Source: an uncultured Prevotellaceae bacterium (GTDB lineage: Bacteria > Bacteroidota > Bacteroidia > Bacteroidales > Bacteroidaceae). From it: a stretch of DNA of 40,551 nucleotides. The position numbers and the translations under genes were made by a program. The stretch spans positions 1 through 40,551 of the forward strand of contig CACXUV010000042.1 in NCBI GenBank assembly GCA_902770845.1, written 5' to 3'. The notes below the pieces were generated by a model, which searched no databases, was not told the origin of the DNA, and was given only the letters and a program-made list of their open reading frames with translations. The first letter of the stretch is position 1. Each line of letters opens with the position of its first letter. Positions 7,349 to 16,192 of the stretch are shown in pieces.

Positions 7349-7933
7349 CTACTGAAATGTCTGCAGTTCGGTGTAAATGCGCTGCACGGGAAGCCCCATC
7401 ACATTGAAATAGCTGCCCTCAAGACGAGTCACGCCAATGTAGCCTATCCACTCCTGAATGCCATAGGCACCAGCCTTGTCGAAGGGTTGATAGGTTGCAA
7501 TGTAGTAGTCTATTTCTTCCTGGCTCAGCTGCTTAAACGTGACATGCGTAGTCACCGAAAAGCAACGCTGCTCCTGAAGCGTAGTGAGACACACCCCCGT
7601 GATGACCTGATGACTGCAACCGCTCAGCTTTTGCAGCATGCTCCTTGCCTCGTCGGGGCCAGCAGGCTTGCCCAGCACCTCGCTGCCCACCACCACAATG
7701 GTGTCGGCAGTGATAATCAACTCGTTGGCCTGCATTGCTTCACGATAGGCTTCGGCCTTTTCCTTGGCAATAAATTCGGCCACACGCTCCACAGGCAGGT
7801 TCTCAGGAAAGTTTTCACTCACGTCGGGCAGCACCTTCACCTGGAAGTCGATGCCCAGTCCGCCCAGCAGTTCGCGACGACGCGGCGAGTTACTGGCCAG
7901 CACTATATGATATTTCTTCAGATTGTCAAGCAT
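7349..7933 (-). CDS. maf: Maf family nucleotide pyrophosphatase
   Basis: The protein has 194 residues. It begins with the family signature ASNSPRRRELL (13-23) and has further conserved blocks ADTIVVV, LGKPAGPDEARSML, TGVCL and AYGIQ...IGYIGVTRLEGSYFNVMGLP. Maf proteins hydrolyse non-canonical or modified nucleoside triphosphates to monophosphates, so they act in nucleotide-pool cleaning. The ATG at 7933 begins the usual Bacteroidales MLDNLKKY start. An alternative ATG at 7957 overlaps the kdsC stop and would add eight residues. It is the last gene of the nitroreductase-DUF2520-kdsC-maf cluster. Confidence 0.92.
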   Translation of the reverse strand: MLDNLKKYHIVLASNSPRRRELLGGLGIDFQVKVLPDVSENFPENLPVERVAEFIAKEKAEAYREAMQANELIITADTIVVVGSEVLGKPAGPDEARSMLQKLSGCSHQVITGVCLTTLQEQRCFSVTTHVTFKQLSQEEIDYYIATYQPFDKAGAYGIQEWIGYIGVTRLEGSYFNVMGLPVQRIYTELQTFQ

Positions 7934-7950
7934 AGTTTCAATTACATTCT

Positions 7951-8469
7951 TTACCATCCAAAAGCCTTTTCGTCCATGACCCACTTGCCTTGTGCCTTGA
8001 GCGTTTGTTCTATCACGTCGCGCCCACAGCCATGACCACCGCACTTGCTGCTCACATAGACGCTGGCCTCACGAATGTCGGGACAGGCATCGTTGGGGCA
8101 TACAGGACAACCGACACGGCGCATGATTTCCAGATCGGGTATGTCGTCGCCCATGTACATCACCTCAACATCGCTCAGACCATACTTCTGAAGAAACTCT
8201 TCGTAGGTCTTTATCTTCACAGCACACCCCATGTAGACGTCTTTCACCCCAAGCCTCTCATAGCGAATCCTGACCGCCTCGGTGTTTCCACCCGTCATAA
8301 TGGCAATGAGCAAGCCACGCTTCACTGCCAACTGAATGGCATAGCCATCCTTGATGTTCACCGTGCGCAGTGGTTCGCCACTGGCCGATAGGGTAATGGT
8401 TTCGGCACTCAGCACACCATCCACATCGAAGATAATGGCCCGTATTTTGCTTAAATCGTAGTTAATCAT
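7951..8469 (-). CDS. kdsC: 3-deoxy-D-manno-octulosonate 8-phosphate phosphatase (HAD family)
   Basis: The protein has 172 residues, the usual KdsC length. The HAD nucleophile motif is FDVDGVL (14-20), followed by [20 protein letters not shown] (motif II), and [11 protein letters not shown] (motif IV). KdsC removes phosphate from KDO-8-phosphate to give KDO for the lipid A-core region. The lack of a cap domain fits the tetrameric C0 class. The start overlaps the DUF2520 stop by 8 bases (ATGATTAA), so the two are coupled. Confidence 0.93.
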   Translation of the reverse strand: MINYDLSKIRAIIFDVDGVLSAETITLSASGEPLRTVNIKDGYAIQLAVKRGLLIAIMTGGNTEAVRIRYERLGVKDVYMGCAVKIKTYEEFLQKYGLSDVEVMYMGDDIPDLEIMRRVGCPVCPNDACPDIREASVYVSSKCGGHGCGRDVIEQTLKAQGKWVMDEKAFGW

Positions 8470-9241
8470 TTGTCGTTGCTAATTGATGAATGCTTTGGCT
8501 CATCACTTCATACACCCGCCGAGCTGTGGGCAGTTCGGACAACAGCTGCAACTGGGCGTTCATCACCTGTTCGTCGTATCGCACGGCGGGGCCCGTCTGT
8601 GCTTCGCGGGGCGACAGTGTGGCCACCTTCTCAACAGTCTCTTCGACCAGTGACTGCATCACACTGAAAGGCAGCCCGTGGCGTTGCAGAATCTCAGCCG
8701 CCAAGGCATAGCAGTGGTTGGAGAAGTTGCAGGCAAAGACGGCTGCCAGATGCAGATAGCGGCGTTCGTCGCTGCTCATGGGCCGCACCTCGCTGCTGAG
8801 CGAAGAAGCGATTTGCCGTGCTACCTGCAAGGCACGGTCGTCGCTACCTTCAATAAAAAAAGGTACGCGCGCGAAATCTACCAAGCGTTCCTTTGAGAAA
8901 GTCTGCATGGGATAGAGCACCCCATAGTGCTGCGCATGTGGCAGAAACACCCTCATGGGCACCGAACCTGCCGTATGCAAGAAAACAGCATCAGTCCTGT
9001 GCCGGGCCAGTCGGGCTATGACGCCTGGTAAGGCATCGTCTTTCAGGGCCAGAATGAAAGCATCGGCATGGCATGGCAATGCATCAATCTCTGCAGTGGC
9101 GGTGGCCCCTACTCTATCGGCCAACGTCGCAGCTGCCACCTGCGTGCGACTAAAGACAGCCAGCACACGGTTGCCTTTCTCATGCAGCGCAATGGCCAAA
9201 TTTGTGGCCAAGCGTCCGGCTCCAACCATCACCAGTTCCAT
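8462..9241 (-). CDS. Rossmann-fold / DUF2520 putative NAD(P)-dependent oxidoreductase
   Basis: The protein has 259 residues from the ATG at 9241; a GTG one codon upstream is possible. The N-terminal Rossmann domain has the dinucleotide-binding GAGRLATN (7-14) and resembles the ProC/NADP-oxidoreductase group. The C-terminal all-helical part, around [13 protein letters not shown] and QTGPAVR(Y)D, is the DUF2520 domain. The specific substrate is unknown. It sits 6 bases after the nitroreductase stop and overlaps kdsC, a close packing that suggests one transcript. Confidence 0.85.
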   Translation of the reverse strand: MELVMVGAGRLATNLAIALHEKGNRVLAVFSRTQVAAATLADRVGATATAEIDALPCHADAFILALKDDALPGVIARLARHRTDAVFLHTAGSVPMRVFLPHAQHYGVLYPMQTFSKERLVDFARVPFFIEGSDDRALQVARQIASSLSSEVRPMSSDERRYLHLAAVFACNFSNHCYALAAEILQRHGLPFSVMQSLVEETVEKVATLSPREAQTGPAVRYDEQVMNAQLQLLSELPTARRVYEVMSQSIHQLATTND

Positions 9242-9247
9242 CACACG

Positions 9248-9775
9248 TCAGAATTTACCTAAATGAACGTTTTCCCACTTCAGCTTGTCCTCGTTCTGCG
9301 GCTTGCGCTCGTCGGCCTTATGTCCGAAAGCCACTACACACAGCGCACACAGGTTTTCAGGAACATTCAGGATGCCACGCACAACAGTATCGGCAGAAGT
9401 TCCGTCTGACAGTCCACGACCGCGCAACTGCACCCAACACGATCCCAGTCCCAGGTCTTCGGCCTGATACTGCATGGAGATGGCAGCAATAGAGCCATCC
9501 TCCACCCAACAGTCGTTTGCCAACGGATCGCCCAGCACCACTACTGCCAGGGAGGCTCCCTTGAGGAACTGTCCCCCCATGTCCTTGGCATCGGCCAGTT
9601 TTTCCAAATCTGTTTTATCGTCGACCACCACGAAATGCCATGCCCGCGAGCCTTTGCTTGTGGGGGCCATGAGTGCAGCCCTGAGAATGAGCTTCACGTC
9701 GTCGGCATCGATTTCCTGCTCAGTGAACTTGCGATGCGAACGGCGCAGCATTGCTAAATCCTTGAAACTATTCAT
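9248..9775 (-). CDS. nitroreductase family protein
   Basis: The protein has 175 residues. It has the FMN-binding N-terminal pattern RRSHRKFTEQEI (11-22), LILRAALMAPTSKGSRAWHFVVV, and the later AISMQYQAEDLGLGSCWVQLRGR block. It is a short FMN-dependent NAD(P)H oxidoreductase of unknown physiological substrate. It is the first gene of the minus-strand cluster, with a TATCTTTG -7 box at 9811-9818, about 35 bases upstream of its start. Confidence 0.9.
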   Translation of the reverse strand: MNSFKDLAMLRRSHRKFTEQEIDADDVKLILRAALMAPTSKGSRAWHFVVVDDKTDLEKLADAKDMGGQFLKGASLAVVVLGDPLANDCWVEDGSIAAISMQYQAEDLGLGSCWVQLRGRGLSDGTSADTVVRGILNVPENLCALCVVAFGHKADERKPQNEDKLKWENVHLGKF

Positions 9776-9810
9776 TGCAATTCTTATTTAATTGTGAAAG
9801 TTAATATGTG

Positions 9811-9818
9811 CAAAGATA
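9811..9818 (-). promoter_or_regulatory. -7 box for the nitroreductase-DUF2520-kdsC-maf cluster
   Basis: TATCTTTG on the minus strand matches TAnnTTTG. No TTTG is found at the expected -33 position. Confidence 0.5.
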
Positions 9819-9936
9819 CGAAAGTGTTGGCAGTTTGCCGATAGAAGAGTCTGGATTTTCACGCTTTTTGCTATAAAAAAAGTTAAACAACAGGGGTAAG
9901 CAACCTTCAACTACGGTCAAATTAGCAACTCTTTTG

Positions 9937-9944
9937 TATCTTTG
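9937..9944 (+). promoter_or_regulatory. -7 box immediately before the GNAT gene
   Basis: TATCTTTG ends 6 bases before the ATG at 9951, so the transcript would start at or next to the start codon. No clear -33 box is seen. Confidence 0.5.
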
Positions 9945-9950
9945 CCACTG

Positions 9951-10928
9951 ATGAGCGAACTTACGACCCACATCTACAGCAGCACCGACGAACTGCCCGA
10001 AAAACTCCCGACGGGCAGTTTGTTCTCTAGCCGGCTGCTTTTCGATCTGTGCCGACAAACGCCCCGGCATCGCCCCTATCTCGTCACCACCGAGGACGCC
10101 GACGGCAAAGTCGTTGCCCAGTTGCTGGCACTGGTGCGCTATCGCTCGTCGTGGTTTCCACCTTATTTTTATATGCACTGCCGCATCTACGGTGAAGGTG
10201 TCTATGCCGAAAGTCCCTATCCACGCGAACAACTTTTCGAAGCCATGCTGTCGGCCATCAACCGCAAGATGGGCCGACGTGTGCTCTACTTCGAAGTGAG
10301 CAACCTGTCGCAAAAGATGTTCGGCTATAAGTCGTTTCGCCAGCAGGGCTTTTTCCCCGTGCGCTGGATGAGCATTCACAACTCGCTTCACTCTCACACA
10401 CCCGAAGAGCGACTGGGCCCCCGTTTGCACCAACACATCAAGGATGCCTATGCCAAGGGTGTGACCACTCAAGAGGTGACGACCGACGATGAGTTTCTGG
10501 CTTTTTCGCGCTTGCTGCGCCACCACAACTGGCTGAAGCCCAAACGCTATGTGCCCGACGACCACTTCTTCAGAATCCTGCCACGCGAAGCCGGTAGACT
10601 CTTCATCACCAAATATCGCAACCGCATCATTGGCTGTTCGGTTGTGGTCTACAGCGAGGGACAGGCCTATCTGTGGTATGCTGCCTTCAGACGCAAGAGC
10701 TATGCCTGGCTGCATCCCGACGAGCTCACCGTGTGGCATGCCATCAAAGATGCCCACAGTCGTGGCTATGCTCACATCTTCTTTCTCGACGTGGGACTTC
10801 CATTTCGCCACAACAGTTTTCGCGAGTTCATCCTGCGCTTCGGCGGCAAGCCCACCAGCACCTATCGCTGGTTTCGCTGCACCATTGGCTGGATCAACTC
10901 GCTGCTTTCGTGGTTCTATCGCGATTAA
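9951..10928 (+). CDS. GNAT-fold acetyltransferase-like protein
   Basis: The protein has 325 residues from the ATG at 9951, MSELTTHIYSS. It shows a double-GNAT organisation like the FemAB/BioF2-type proteins: an N-terminal half with PYLVTTEDADGKVVAQLLAL and a C-terminal half with GRLFITKYRNRIIGCSVVVYSEGQAYLWYAAFRR, then HPDELTVWHAIKDAHSRGYAHIFFLDVG. That second stretch is typical of GNAT domains that transfer acyl or aminoacyl groups. The substrate is unknown; a cell-envelope role is a guess from the fold. A frame extension using a TTG at 9942 would lie within the -7 box and is rejected. Confidence 0.8.
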   Translation: MSELTTHIYSSTDELPEKLPTGSLFSSRLLFDLCRQTPRHRPYLVTTEDADGKVVAQLLALVRYRSSWFPPYFYMHCRIYGEGVYAESPYPREQLFEAMLSAINRKMGRRVLYFEVSNLSQKMFGYKSFRQQGFFPVRWMSIHNSLHSHTPEERLGPRLHQHIKDAYAKGVTTQEVTTDDEFLAFSRLLRHHNWLKPKRYVPDDHFFRILPREAGRLFITKYRNRIIGCSVVVYSEGQAYLWYAAFRRKSYAWLHPDELTVWHAIKDAHSRGYAHIFFLDVGLPFRHNSFREFILRFGGKPTSTYRWFRCTIGWINSLLSWFYRD

Positions 10929-11029
10929 GCATGCCCTCTTGAACAATGCTATAGAAGAACCCAAAAACTGCATAAGAATGCAAGAATACTATCACTTTTG
11001 AATTATTTTTGAAAAAAACAGGGAAAAAA

Positions 11030-11061
11030 TTTGCATAAACGAAAATTAATGCATATCTTTG
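11030..11061 (+). promoter_or_regulatory. promoter of the trp operon
   Basis: TTTG (11030-11033), 20 bases, then TATCTTTG (11054-11061). Both boxes and the spacing match the Bacteroidetes consensus. Transcription would start about 22 bases before the leader-peptide ATG. Confidence 0.8.
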
Positions 11062-11089
11062 CACCCAACAAAAACTAAACAACAAAAAC

Positions 11090-11146
11090 ATGAAAGTATT
11101 AGCAAACACATGGTGGTGGCAAGACTCAGGATTCAAGAAATCGTGA
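11090..11146 (+). CDS. trp leader peptide, 18 residues with Trp-Trp-Trp
   Basis: The frame reads MKVLANTWWWQDSGFKKS and stops with TGA. Three adjacent TGG codons (11111-11119) are very unlikely by chance. They make ribosome movement sensitive to charged tRNA-Trp. The peptide itself probably has no function. It starts about 22 bases after the predicted transcription start and is not part of any longer frame. Confidence 0.85.
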   Translation: MKVLANTWWWQDSGFKKS

Positions 11147-11193
11147 GACAACAGCCATGTGCTTCCTGCTGATATAGCACCACACACAAAGAA

Positions 11194-11228
11194 AAGGCTC
11201 GTCGTTCTTGCGGCGAGCCTTATTTCAG
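11194..11228 (+). terminator. attenuator terminator hairpin before trpB
   Basis: AAGGCTCG (11194-11201) pairs with CGAGCCTT (11214-11221), extended inward by three more pairs including one G-U, around a 6-base loop. The tail is only moderately U-rich (ATTTCAG). It lies 43 bases before the trpB ATG. Confidence 0.75.
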
Positions 11229-11264
11229 TTCAAACAAAACATTCACAAAAACTACCAAATAAAT

Positions 11265-12467
11265 ATGAGTTATTTAGTTAATGAACAAGGTTACTATGGC
11301 GAGTTTGGCGGTGCCTACGTGCCCGAAATTCTCTATGCCACGGTGAAGAAACTGCAAGAGCAATACCTGCCCATCCTGGAATCGAAGGAGTTTCAGGACG
11401 AATACATGCAGCTGTTGCGCGACTATGTGGGCCGCCCTTCGCCCTTGTATCTGGCACGCCGCATGAGCGAGAAATATGGCTGCCAGCTCTACCTGAAACG
11501 CGAAGACCTGAACCACACGGGTGCCCACAAGATTAACAACACCATCGGACAGATTCTGCTGGCCAAGAAGATGGGCAAGAAACGCATCATTGCCGAGACG
11601 GGAGCCGGACAGCACGGTGTGGCCACAGCCACGGTGTGCGCCCTGATGGACATGCCCTGCGTGGTGTATCAAGGAGCACTCGACGTGGAGCGACAGCACG
11701 TGAACGTGGAACGCATGAAGATGCTGGGTGCTGAAGTGCGCCCTGTGAAGACAGGCAACTGGACACTGAAGGATGCCACCAACGAGGCCATCCGCGACTG
11801 GTGCTGTCACCCCCAGGACACCTTTTATATAATAGGAAGCACCGTGGGACCACATCCCTATCCCGACCTGGTGGCACGTCTGCAAAGCATCATCTCAAAA
11901 GAAATCAAGGAGCAATTGCTGGAAAAGACGGGCCGCGACTACCCCGACTACCTCATGGCTTGCGTGGGCGGCGGTTCGAATGCTGCGGGAACCATCTACC
12001 ACTACATTGACGACACACGCGTAAAGATCGTGCTGGCCGAGGCTGGCGGAAAGGGAGCCGACACCGGCCACACGGCAGCTACCATTCATGCCGGCCGACT
12101 GGGAATACTGCATGGAGCCAAGACACTGGTGATGCAAACATCCGACGGACAGATTATTGAGGCCGAAAGCATATCGGCTGGCCTGGACTATCCGGGCATT
12201 GGCCCCATGCACGCCAACCTGGCCACACAGCACCGCGCCACCGTCTTCAGCATCAACGACGACGAAGCCGTGCGTGCCGCCTATGAACTGACACGCATGG
12301 AAGGCATCATTCCAGCACTGGAAAGTGCCCATGCCATTGCCGCCCTGCAGAAAATGAAATTCAAACCCACCGACGTGGTGGTGCTGACCGTTTCAGGACG
12401 AGGCGATAAAGACGTGGAAACCTATCTGAACAACAAACAAATGGCAGGAGAATATGGAAACTTTTAA
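11265..12467 (+). CDS. trpB: tryptophan synthase beta chain
   Basis: The protein has 400 residues. The PLP-binding Lys89 lies in EDLNHTGAHKINN; the ETGAGQHG motif and the phosphate-binding GGGSNAAG loop follow. TrpB joins indole and serine to give tryptophan and works as an alpha2-beta2 complex with TrpA. The ATG at 11265 (MSYLVNEQGYYGEFGG) is chosen because it begins the conserved region and lies after the attenuator; the frame is open further upstream but runs through the terminator. It is the first structural gene, and trpE starts 14 bases before its end. Confidence 0.97.
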   Translation: MSYLVNEQGYYGEFGGAYVPEILYATVKKLQEQYLPILESKEFQDEYMQLLRDYVGRPSPLYLARRMSEKYGCQLYLKREDLNHTGAHKINNTIGQILLAKKMGKKRIIAETGAGQHGVATATVCALMDMPCVVYQGALDVERQHVNVERMKMLGAEVRPVKTGNWTLKDATNEAIRDWCCHPQDTFYIIGSTVGPHPYPDLVARLQSIISKEIKEQLLEKTGRDYPDYLMACVGGGSNAAGTIYHYIDDTRVKIVLAEAGGKGADTGHTAATIHAGRLGILHGAKTLVMQTSDGQIIEAESISAGLDYPGIGPMHANLATQHRATVFSINDDEAVRAAYELTRMEGIIPALESAHAIAALQKMKFKPTDVVVLTVSGRGDKDVETYLNNKQMAGEYGNF

Positions 12468-13884
12468 CTTCACCACGACAAGCAAGACCATCCTGGCTGA
12501 TGTCTACACGCCTGTGGGTGTCTACATGCGACTGCGTGACCTCTACCCACAAAGTGCCCTGATGGAGAGCTCCGACTATCACTCCAAGGACAACTCACGT
12601 TCGTTCATCGGCATTCATCCCATGGCCAGTGTGGCCGTCAGCCACGGCCAGGCCATTGTGAACTTTCCCGATGGCAGCACGCTACGCCACGAAATCAGCC
12701 GACAATTCGGCACCGACAAAGCCATTCACGCCCTTATCGACCATATCAACGTAACGGGCGAGCAATCACAGTTCTGCGGACTCTACGGCTACACGTCGTT
12801 CAATGCCGTGCGCTACTTTGAAGACATCGACGTGAAAGACGAGACACAGGAGAAGAACGATGCCCCCGATGTGCTCTACATCATGTTTCGTGACATCATC
12901 GTGTTCGACCACTTCAACAACCAGCTCACCATTGTCTCACTCGAGAGCACTGCCATCGACACCATTCTCAAGGCCATGAACAAGGCCAGCATTCAGCCCT
13001 ACGACTTCCGTCCGGTGGGCAACGTTAGTTCTTCGCTGACCGACGAGGAACACAAGGCCAACATTCGTCGGGGCATTCAGCACTGTCTGCGTGGCGACGT
13101 GTTCCAGATTGTGCTCTCGCGCCGGTTCATTCAGAAGTATGAGGGCGACGACTTCAAGCTCTATCGCGCCCTGCGCAGCATCAATCCCAGTCCCTACCTG
13201 TTCTATTTCGACTTTGGCGGCTTCCGAATCTTTGGCAGCAGTCCCGAAACACATTGCCGCATTGAACGCCACACTCAGTCCACCGATCAAAACGCACCGT
13301 TCACGTCTGCTTACACCGCCTACATCGACCCCATTGCCGGCACCACCAAACGCACGGGCAATGCCGAGAAAGACCGCCAAGGAGCCGAGTTCCTGCGCAA
13401 CGACCCGAAAGAGAATGCGGAACACGTGATGCTGGTAGACCTGGCACGCAACGACCTTTCGCGCAACTGCCACAACGTGAAGGTGGAATACTATAAAGAC
13501 ATTCAGTACTATTCACACGTGATTCATCTTGTGAGTCGCGTGTCAGGCAAAGTCGACGAGGGGGCCGACCCCATCAAGACTTTCATCGACACCTTCCCTG
13601 CCGGCACACTCTCAGGAGCACCCAAGGTGCGTGCCATGCAACTCATCTCGGCTTACGAGCCCCACAACCGTGGTGCCTATGGCGGCTGCATTGGCTTCAT
13701 TGGCCTTGACGGCTCGCTCAACCAGGCCATCACCATTCGCACCTTCGTCAGCCGCAACAGCGAACTGTGGTTCCAGGCTGGTGGCGGCATCGTGGCCAAA
13801 AGCAATGAGGATTACGAACTACAGGAAGTAAACAACAAACTCGGTGCGCTGCGTCGGGCAATAGAAATGGCAGAAAAACTATGA
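12454..13884 (+). CDS. trpE: anthranilate synthase component I
   Basis: The protein has 476 residues. The N-terminal part contains the tryptophan feedback-site region (ALMESSD, 36-42). The chorismate-binding domain shows NPSPYLFYFDFG, PIAGTTKRTGNAEKD, LVDLARNDL, and the C-terminal LSGAPKVRAMQLI and GGCIGF segments. TrpE uses chorismate and ammonia from TrpG to make anthranilate. It overlaps trpB by 14 bases and trpG by 4, so expression is coupled. It appears intact and probably Trp-sensitive. Confidence 0.97.
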   Translation: METFNFTTTSKTILADVYTPVGVYMRLRDLYPQSALMESSDYHSKDNSRSFIGIHPMASVAVSHGQAIVNFPDGSTLRHEISRQFGTDKAIHALIDHINVTGEQSQFCGLYGYTSFNAVRYFEDIDVKDETQEKNDAPDVLYIMFRDIIVFDHFNNQLTIVSLESTAIDTILKAMNKASIQPYDFRPVGNVSSSLTDEEHKANIRRGIQHCLRGDVFQIVLSRRFIQKYEGDDFKLYRALRSINPSPYLFYFDFGGFRIFGSSPETHCRIERHTQSTDQNAPFTSAYTAYIDPIAGTTKRTGNAEKDRQGAEFLRNDPKENAEHVMLVDLARNDLSRNCHNVKVEYYKDIQYYSHVIHLVSRVSGKVDEGADPIKTFIDTFPAGTLSGAPKVRAMQLISAYEPHNRGAYGGCIGFIGLDGSLNQAITIRTFVSRNSELWFQAGGGIVAKSNEDYELQEVNNKLGALRRAIEMAEKL

Positions 13885-14444
13885 ACATCGTCATCATTGA
13901 TAACTACGACTCGTTCACCTACAACCTGTCGCATTTAGTAAAAGAGCTGGGAGCCAAGGTCAGCGTGTTTCGCAACGACCAGTTTCAATTATCACAACTG
14001 GAGATATTCGACAAGATTATTCTCTCGCCAGGCCCTGGCATTCCCTCAGAAGCGGGATTGCTGCTCGACGTAATCAAGACCTATGCCGGTCGCAAGCCCA
14101 TGCTGGGTGTCTGTCTGGGCCACCAAGCCATAGGCGAAGCCTTTGGGGCACATCTGGAAAATCTGTCGGAAGTGTTTCATGGCGTGGCCACCGAAGGCAC
14201 ACAACTGGGCAACGACCCCATCTTTGCTGGTCTGCCCCGACGCATCACCATGGGGCGCTACCACTCCTGGGTGGTGTCGCGCGAAGGACTGCCCGACTGT
14301 CTTGAGATTACAGCCGAAAGCGACGAAGGACAGATCATGGCCCTGCGCCACCGCCACTACAGCCTGCACGGCATTCAGTTTCATCCCGAAAGCGTGCTCA
14401 CACCGCAAGGCAAAGACATCATCAAAAACTGGATTAACTTATAA
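13881..14444 (+). CDS. trpG: anthranilate synthase component II (glutamine amidotransferase)
   Basis: The protein has 187 residues. It is a class I glutamine amidotransferase with nucleophile Cys78 in GVCLGHQAIG and the partner residues His168 and Glu170 in QFHPESVLTPQG; the SPGPG oxyanion segment is at 49-53. It feeds ammonia to TrpE. It could also serve p-aminobenzoate synthesis, as in other bacteria, but nothing here shows that. The start overlaps the trpE stop (ATGA), and trpD follows after 9 bases. Confidence 0.95.
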   Translation: MNIVIIDNYDSFTYNLSHLVKELGAKVSVFRNDQFQLSQLEIFDKIILSPGPGIPSEAGLLLDVIKTYAGRKPMLGVCLGHQAIGEAFGAHLENLSEVFHGVATEGTQLGNDPIFAGLPRRITMGRYHSWVVSREGLPDCLEITAESDEGQIMALRHRHYSLHGIQFHPESVLTPQGKDIIKNWINL

Positions 14445-14453
14445 AGCGACATT

Positions 14454-15420
14454 ATGGCACAGACAATGAAAGACATCCTCAACAGGATGCTGAACCACGA
14501 GAGTCTCTCTCGTGAAGAAATGAAGGAAATACTCGTGGGCATCACCCACAGCGACTACCCCAACGAGCAAATCACCGCCCTGCTCACGGCGTTGCAAATG
14601 CGCGGTGTCACCGTAGACGAGTTGTTGGGCTTTCGCGACGGCATACTGGAAACGGGCGTCCATGCCCCCCTCAAGTGCGACCGCTACATAGACGTGGTGG
14701 GCACTGGCGGCGACCGCAAGAACACCTTCAACATTTCGACTACCAGCTGTTTCGTCATTGCCGGAGCCGGCTACAAAGTGGCCAAGCATGGCAACTATGC
14801 CGCCACCAGCACATCGGGGGCCAGCAACGTGATTGCCCATCACGGCATCAAGTTCACCAACGACATCGACCGTCTGAACCGTTCCATCAACGAATGCGGC
14901 ATCGTCTATCTGCATGCCCAACTCTTTGCCAGCGCCATGAAGTTTGTGGGCCCAATCCGCAAGGCCCTGCAGTTTCCCACCATCTTCAATCTGTTGGGGC
15001 CCATCGTCAACCCCTCACAGCCCCAGTGCCAGCTCCTGGGCGTGGCCAACCTGGACCAGATGCGACTCTACAACAATGTGTATCAGAAGATTGGCATCGA
15101 CTATGGCATCGTGAACAGCATCGACGGCTATGACGAAATATCGCTCACGGGCGACTTCAAAGTGACTCCAGATTATCAAGCCCGAGGAACTGGTGGCTGG
15201 TGCCACTGAGGACGAGGCTGCCCAGATTTTCGACTCCGTGCTCGAGAACCGCTGTCTGCCAGGTCAGAAGGAAGTGGTGCTGGCCAATGCAGCCTTTGCC
15301 ATTCAGGTGCTGGAGCGTGGTCAGAAGAGCATTGATGAGTGCATTGCCATTGCCCGTGAGAGCATTGAAAGCGGAGCCGCCCTGCGCACCTTCAAGAAAT
15401 TTGCAGAACTGAACTCTTAA
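14454..15420 (+). pseudogene. trpD: anthranilate phosphoribosyltransferase, frameshifted and slightly shortened
   Basis: The N-terminal 239 codons form a normal TrpD, with GTGGDRKNTFNISTTSC and KHGNYAATSTSGASNV for phosphoribosyl pyrophosphate binding and then NLLGPIVNP. After ISLTGDFKV (about 15160) the frame breaks. The C-terminal domain continues one base out of phase from about 15172 (IIKPEELVAGATEDEAAQIF...) to the stop at 15418-15420. The first frame ends at 15209 after a nonsense tail. Joining the two frames gives about 321 residues against the usual 330-335, so some 12-14 residues are also missing at the junction. This looks like an out-of-frame deletion, or an assembly error. If real, anthranilate could not be converted to phosphoribosylanthranilate by this copy. 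Confidence 0.85.
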
Positions 15421-15454
15421 AAAACTATGGGCTTATTAGTCTCATCCCCAAACC

Positions 15455-16192
15455 ATGCACGATATTTTAGAACAAATCATTGCCACTAAGCGTCAGGAAC
15501 TGGAGCGCATGCGTGCCCCCAAGCCCTCGCTGCGCCAAGCCCTGCTAAATAGTTCCACGGGCATCATTGCCGAGTTCAAGCGGCGCTCGCCCTCAAAAGG
15601 CTGGATCAAGGAAGAAGGGCAAGCCTCTGTCATTCCGCTGAGCTACCAGCAAAACGGAGCAGCTGCCATCTCGATTCTGACCGACAAGCAATTCTTTGGC
15701 GGCCACGACCGTTTCATCAGCGAGGCACGGGCATCGGGTGTCACCATTCCCATCCTGTACAAAAATTTCGTCATCGACGAAATGCAACTCTACGAAGCTG
15801 CCCTGTGTGGGGCTTCAGCCGTGCTGCTCATTGCCGCCTGTCTCGACAAGGCCACCTGCCGCCTGCTCATTGACAAGGCTCATGCCCTGGGACTGGAAGT
15901 GATGCTTGAAATGCACAGCGAAGCAGAATTAGAATATGCTGAGTTGCAACCCGACCTCTGCGGCATCAACAACCGCAACCTGGGCTCGTTCTGCACCGAC
16001 ATAGAAAACTCTTTCCGACTGGCAGAACTGTTGCCCCACGATGCCGTGAAGGTGAGCGAAAGCGGCATTTCGCAGCCTGCAACGGTGAGAATGTTGCGAA
16101 AAGCAGGCTTCAGCGGTTTCCTCATTGGTGAGAGTTTCATGAAGGCGCCCAGCCCTGGCTTGGCCTTACAACAATTCGTTGAACAGCTATGA
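15455..16192 (+). CDS. trpC: indole-3-glycerol phosphate synthase
   Basis: The protein has 245 residues, a little short for the family but complete. It shows the TIM-barrel motifs EFKRRSPSKG (catalytic Lys region), LTDKQFFGG, ILYKNFVID with the second catalytic Lys, EMHSEAELE, GINNRNL, VSESGI and GFLIGESFMK. It converts carboxyphenylamino-deoxyribulose phosphate to indole-3-glycerol phosphate. It begins 34 bases after the trpD stop, with the ATG in a MHDILEQIIATKRQE context, and overlaps trpF by 4 bases. Confidence 0.96.
   Translation: MHDILEQIIATKRQELERMRAPKPSLRQALLNSSTGIIAEFKRRSPSKGWIKEEGQASVIPLSYQQNGAAAISILTDKQFFGGHDRFISEARASGVTIPILYKNFVIDEMQLYEAALCGASAVLLIAACLDKATCRLLIDKAHALGLEVMLEMHSEAELEYAELQPDLCGINNRNLGSFCTDIENSFRLAELLPHDAVKVSESGISQPATVRMLRKAGFSGFLIGESFMKAPSPGLALQQFVEQL

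Larger units (their letters stand above)
11066..11228 (+). promoter_or_regulatory. trp operon attenuator leader (Bacteroid-trp type)
   Basis: The leader RNA holds an 18-codon peptide with three consecutive Trp codons, followed 47 bases later by an 11-bp GC-rich hairpin (11194-11221) with a U-rich tail, then trpB. This is the arrangement of transcription attenuation: when charged tRNA-Trp is plentiful the hairpin forms and transcription stops. A conserved structure called the Bacteroid-trp RNA motif is known upstream of trp operons in Bacteroidetes and includes such a Trp-rich ORF. I infer that this is a member from context and layout, not from a covariance search. Confidence 0.8.

Noticed and set aside
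9801-10973. 390-codon open frame on the minus strand
   Set aside because: It is antisense to the GNAT gene, has no recognisable domain, and spans that gene's promoter.
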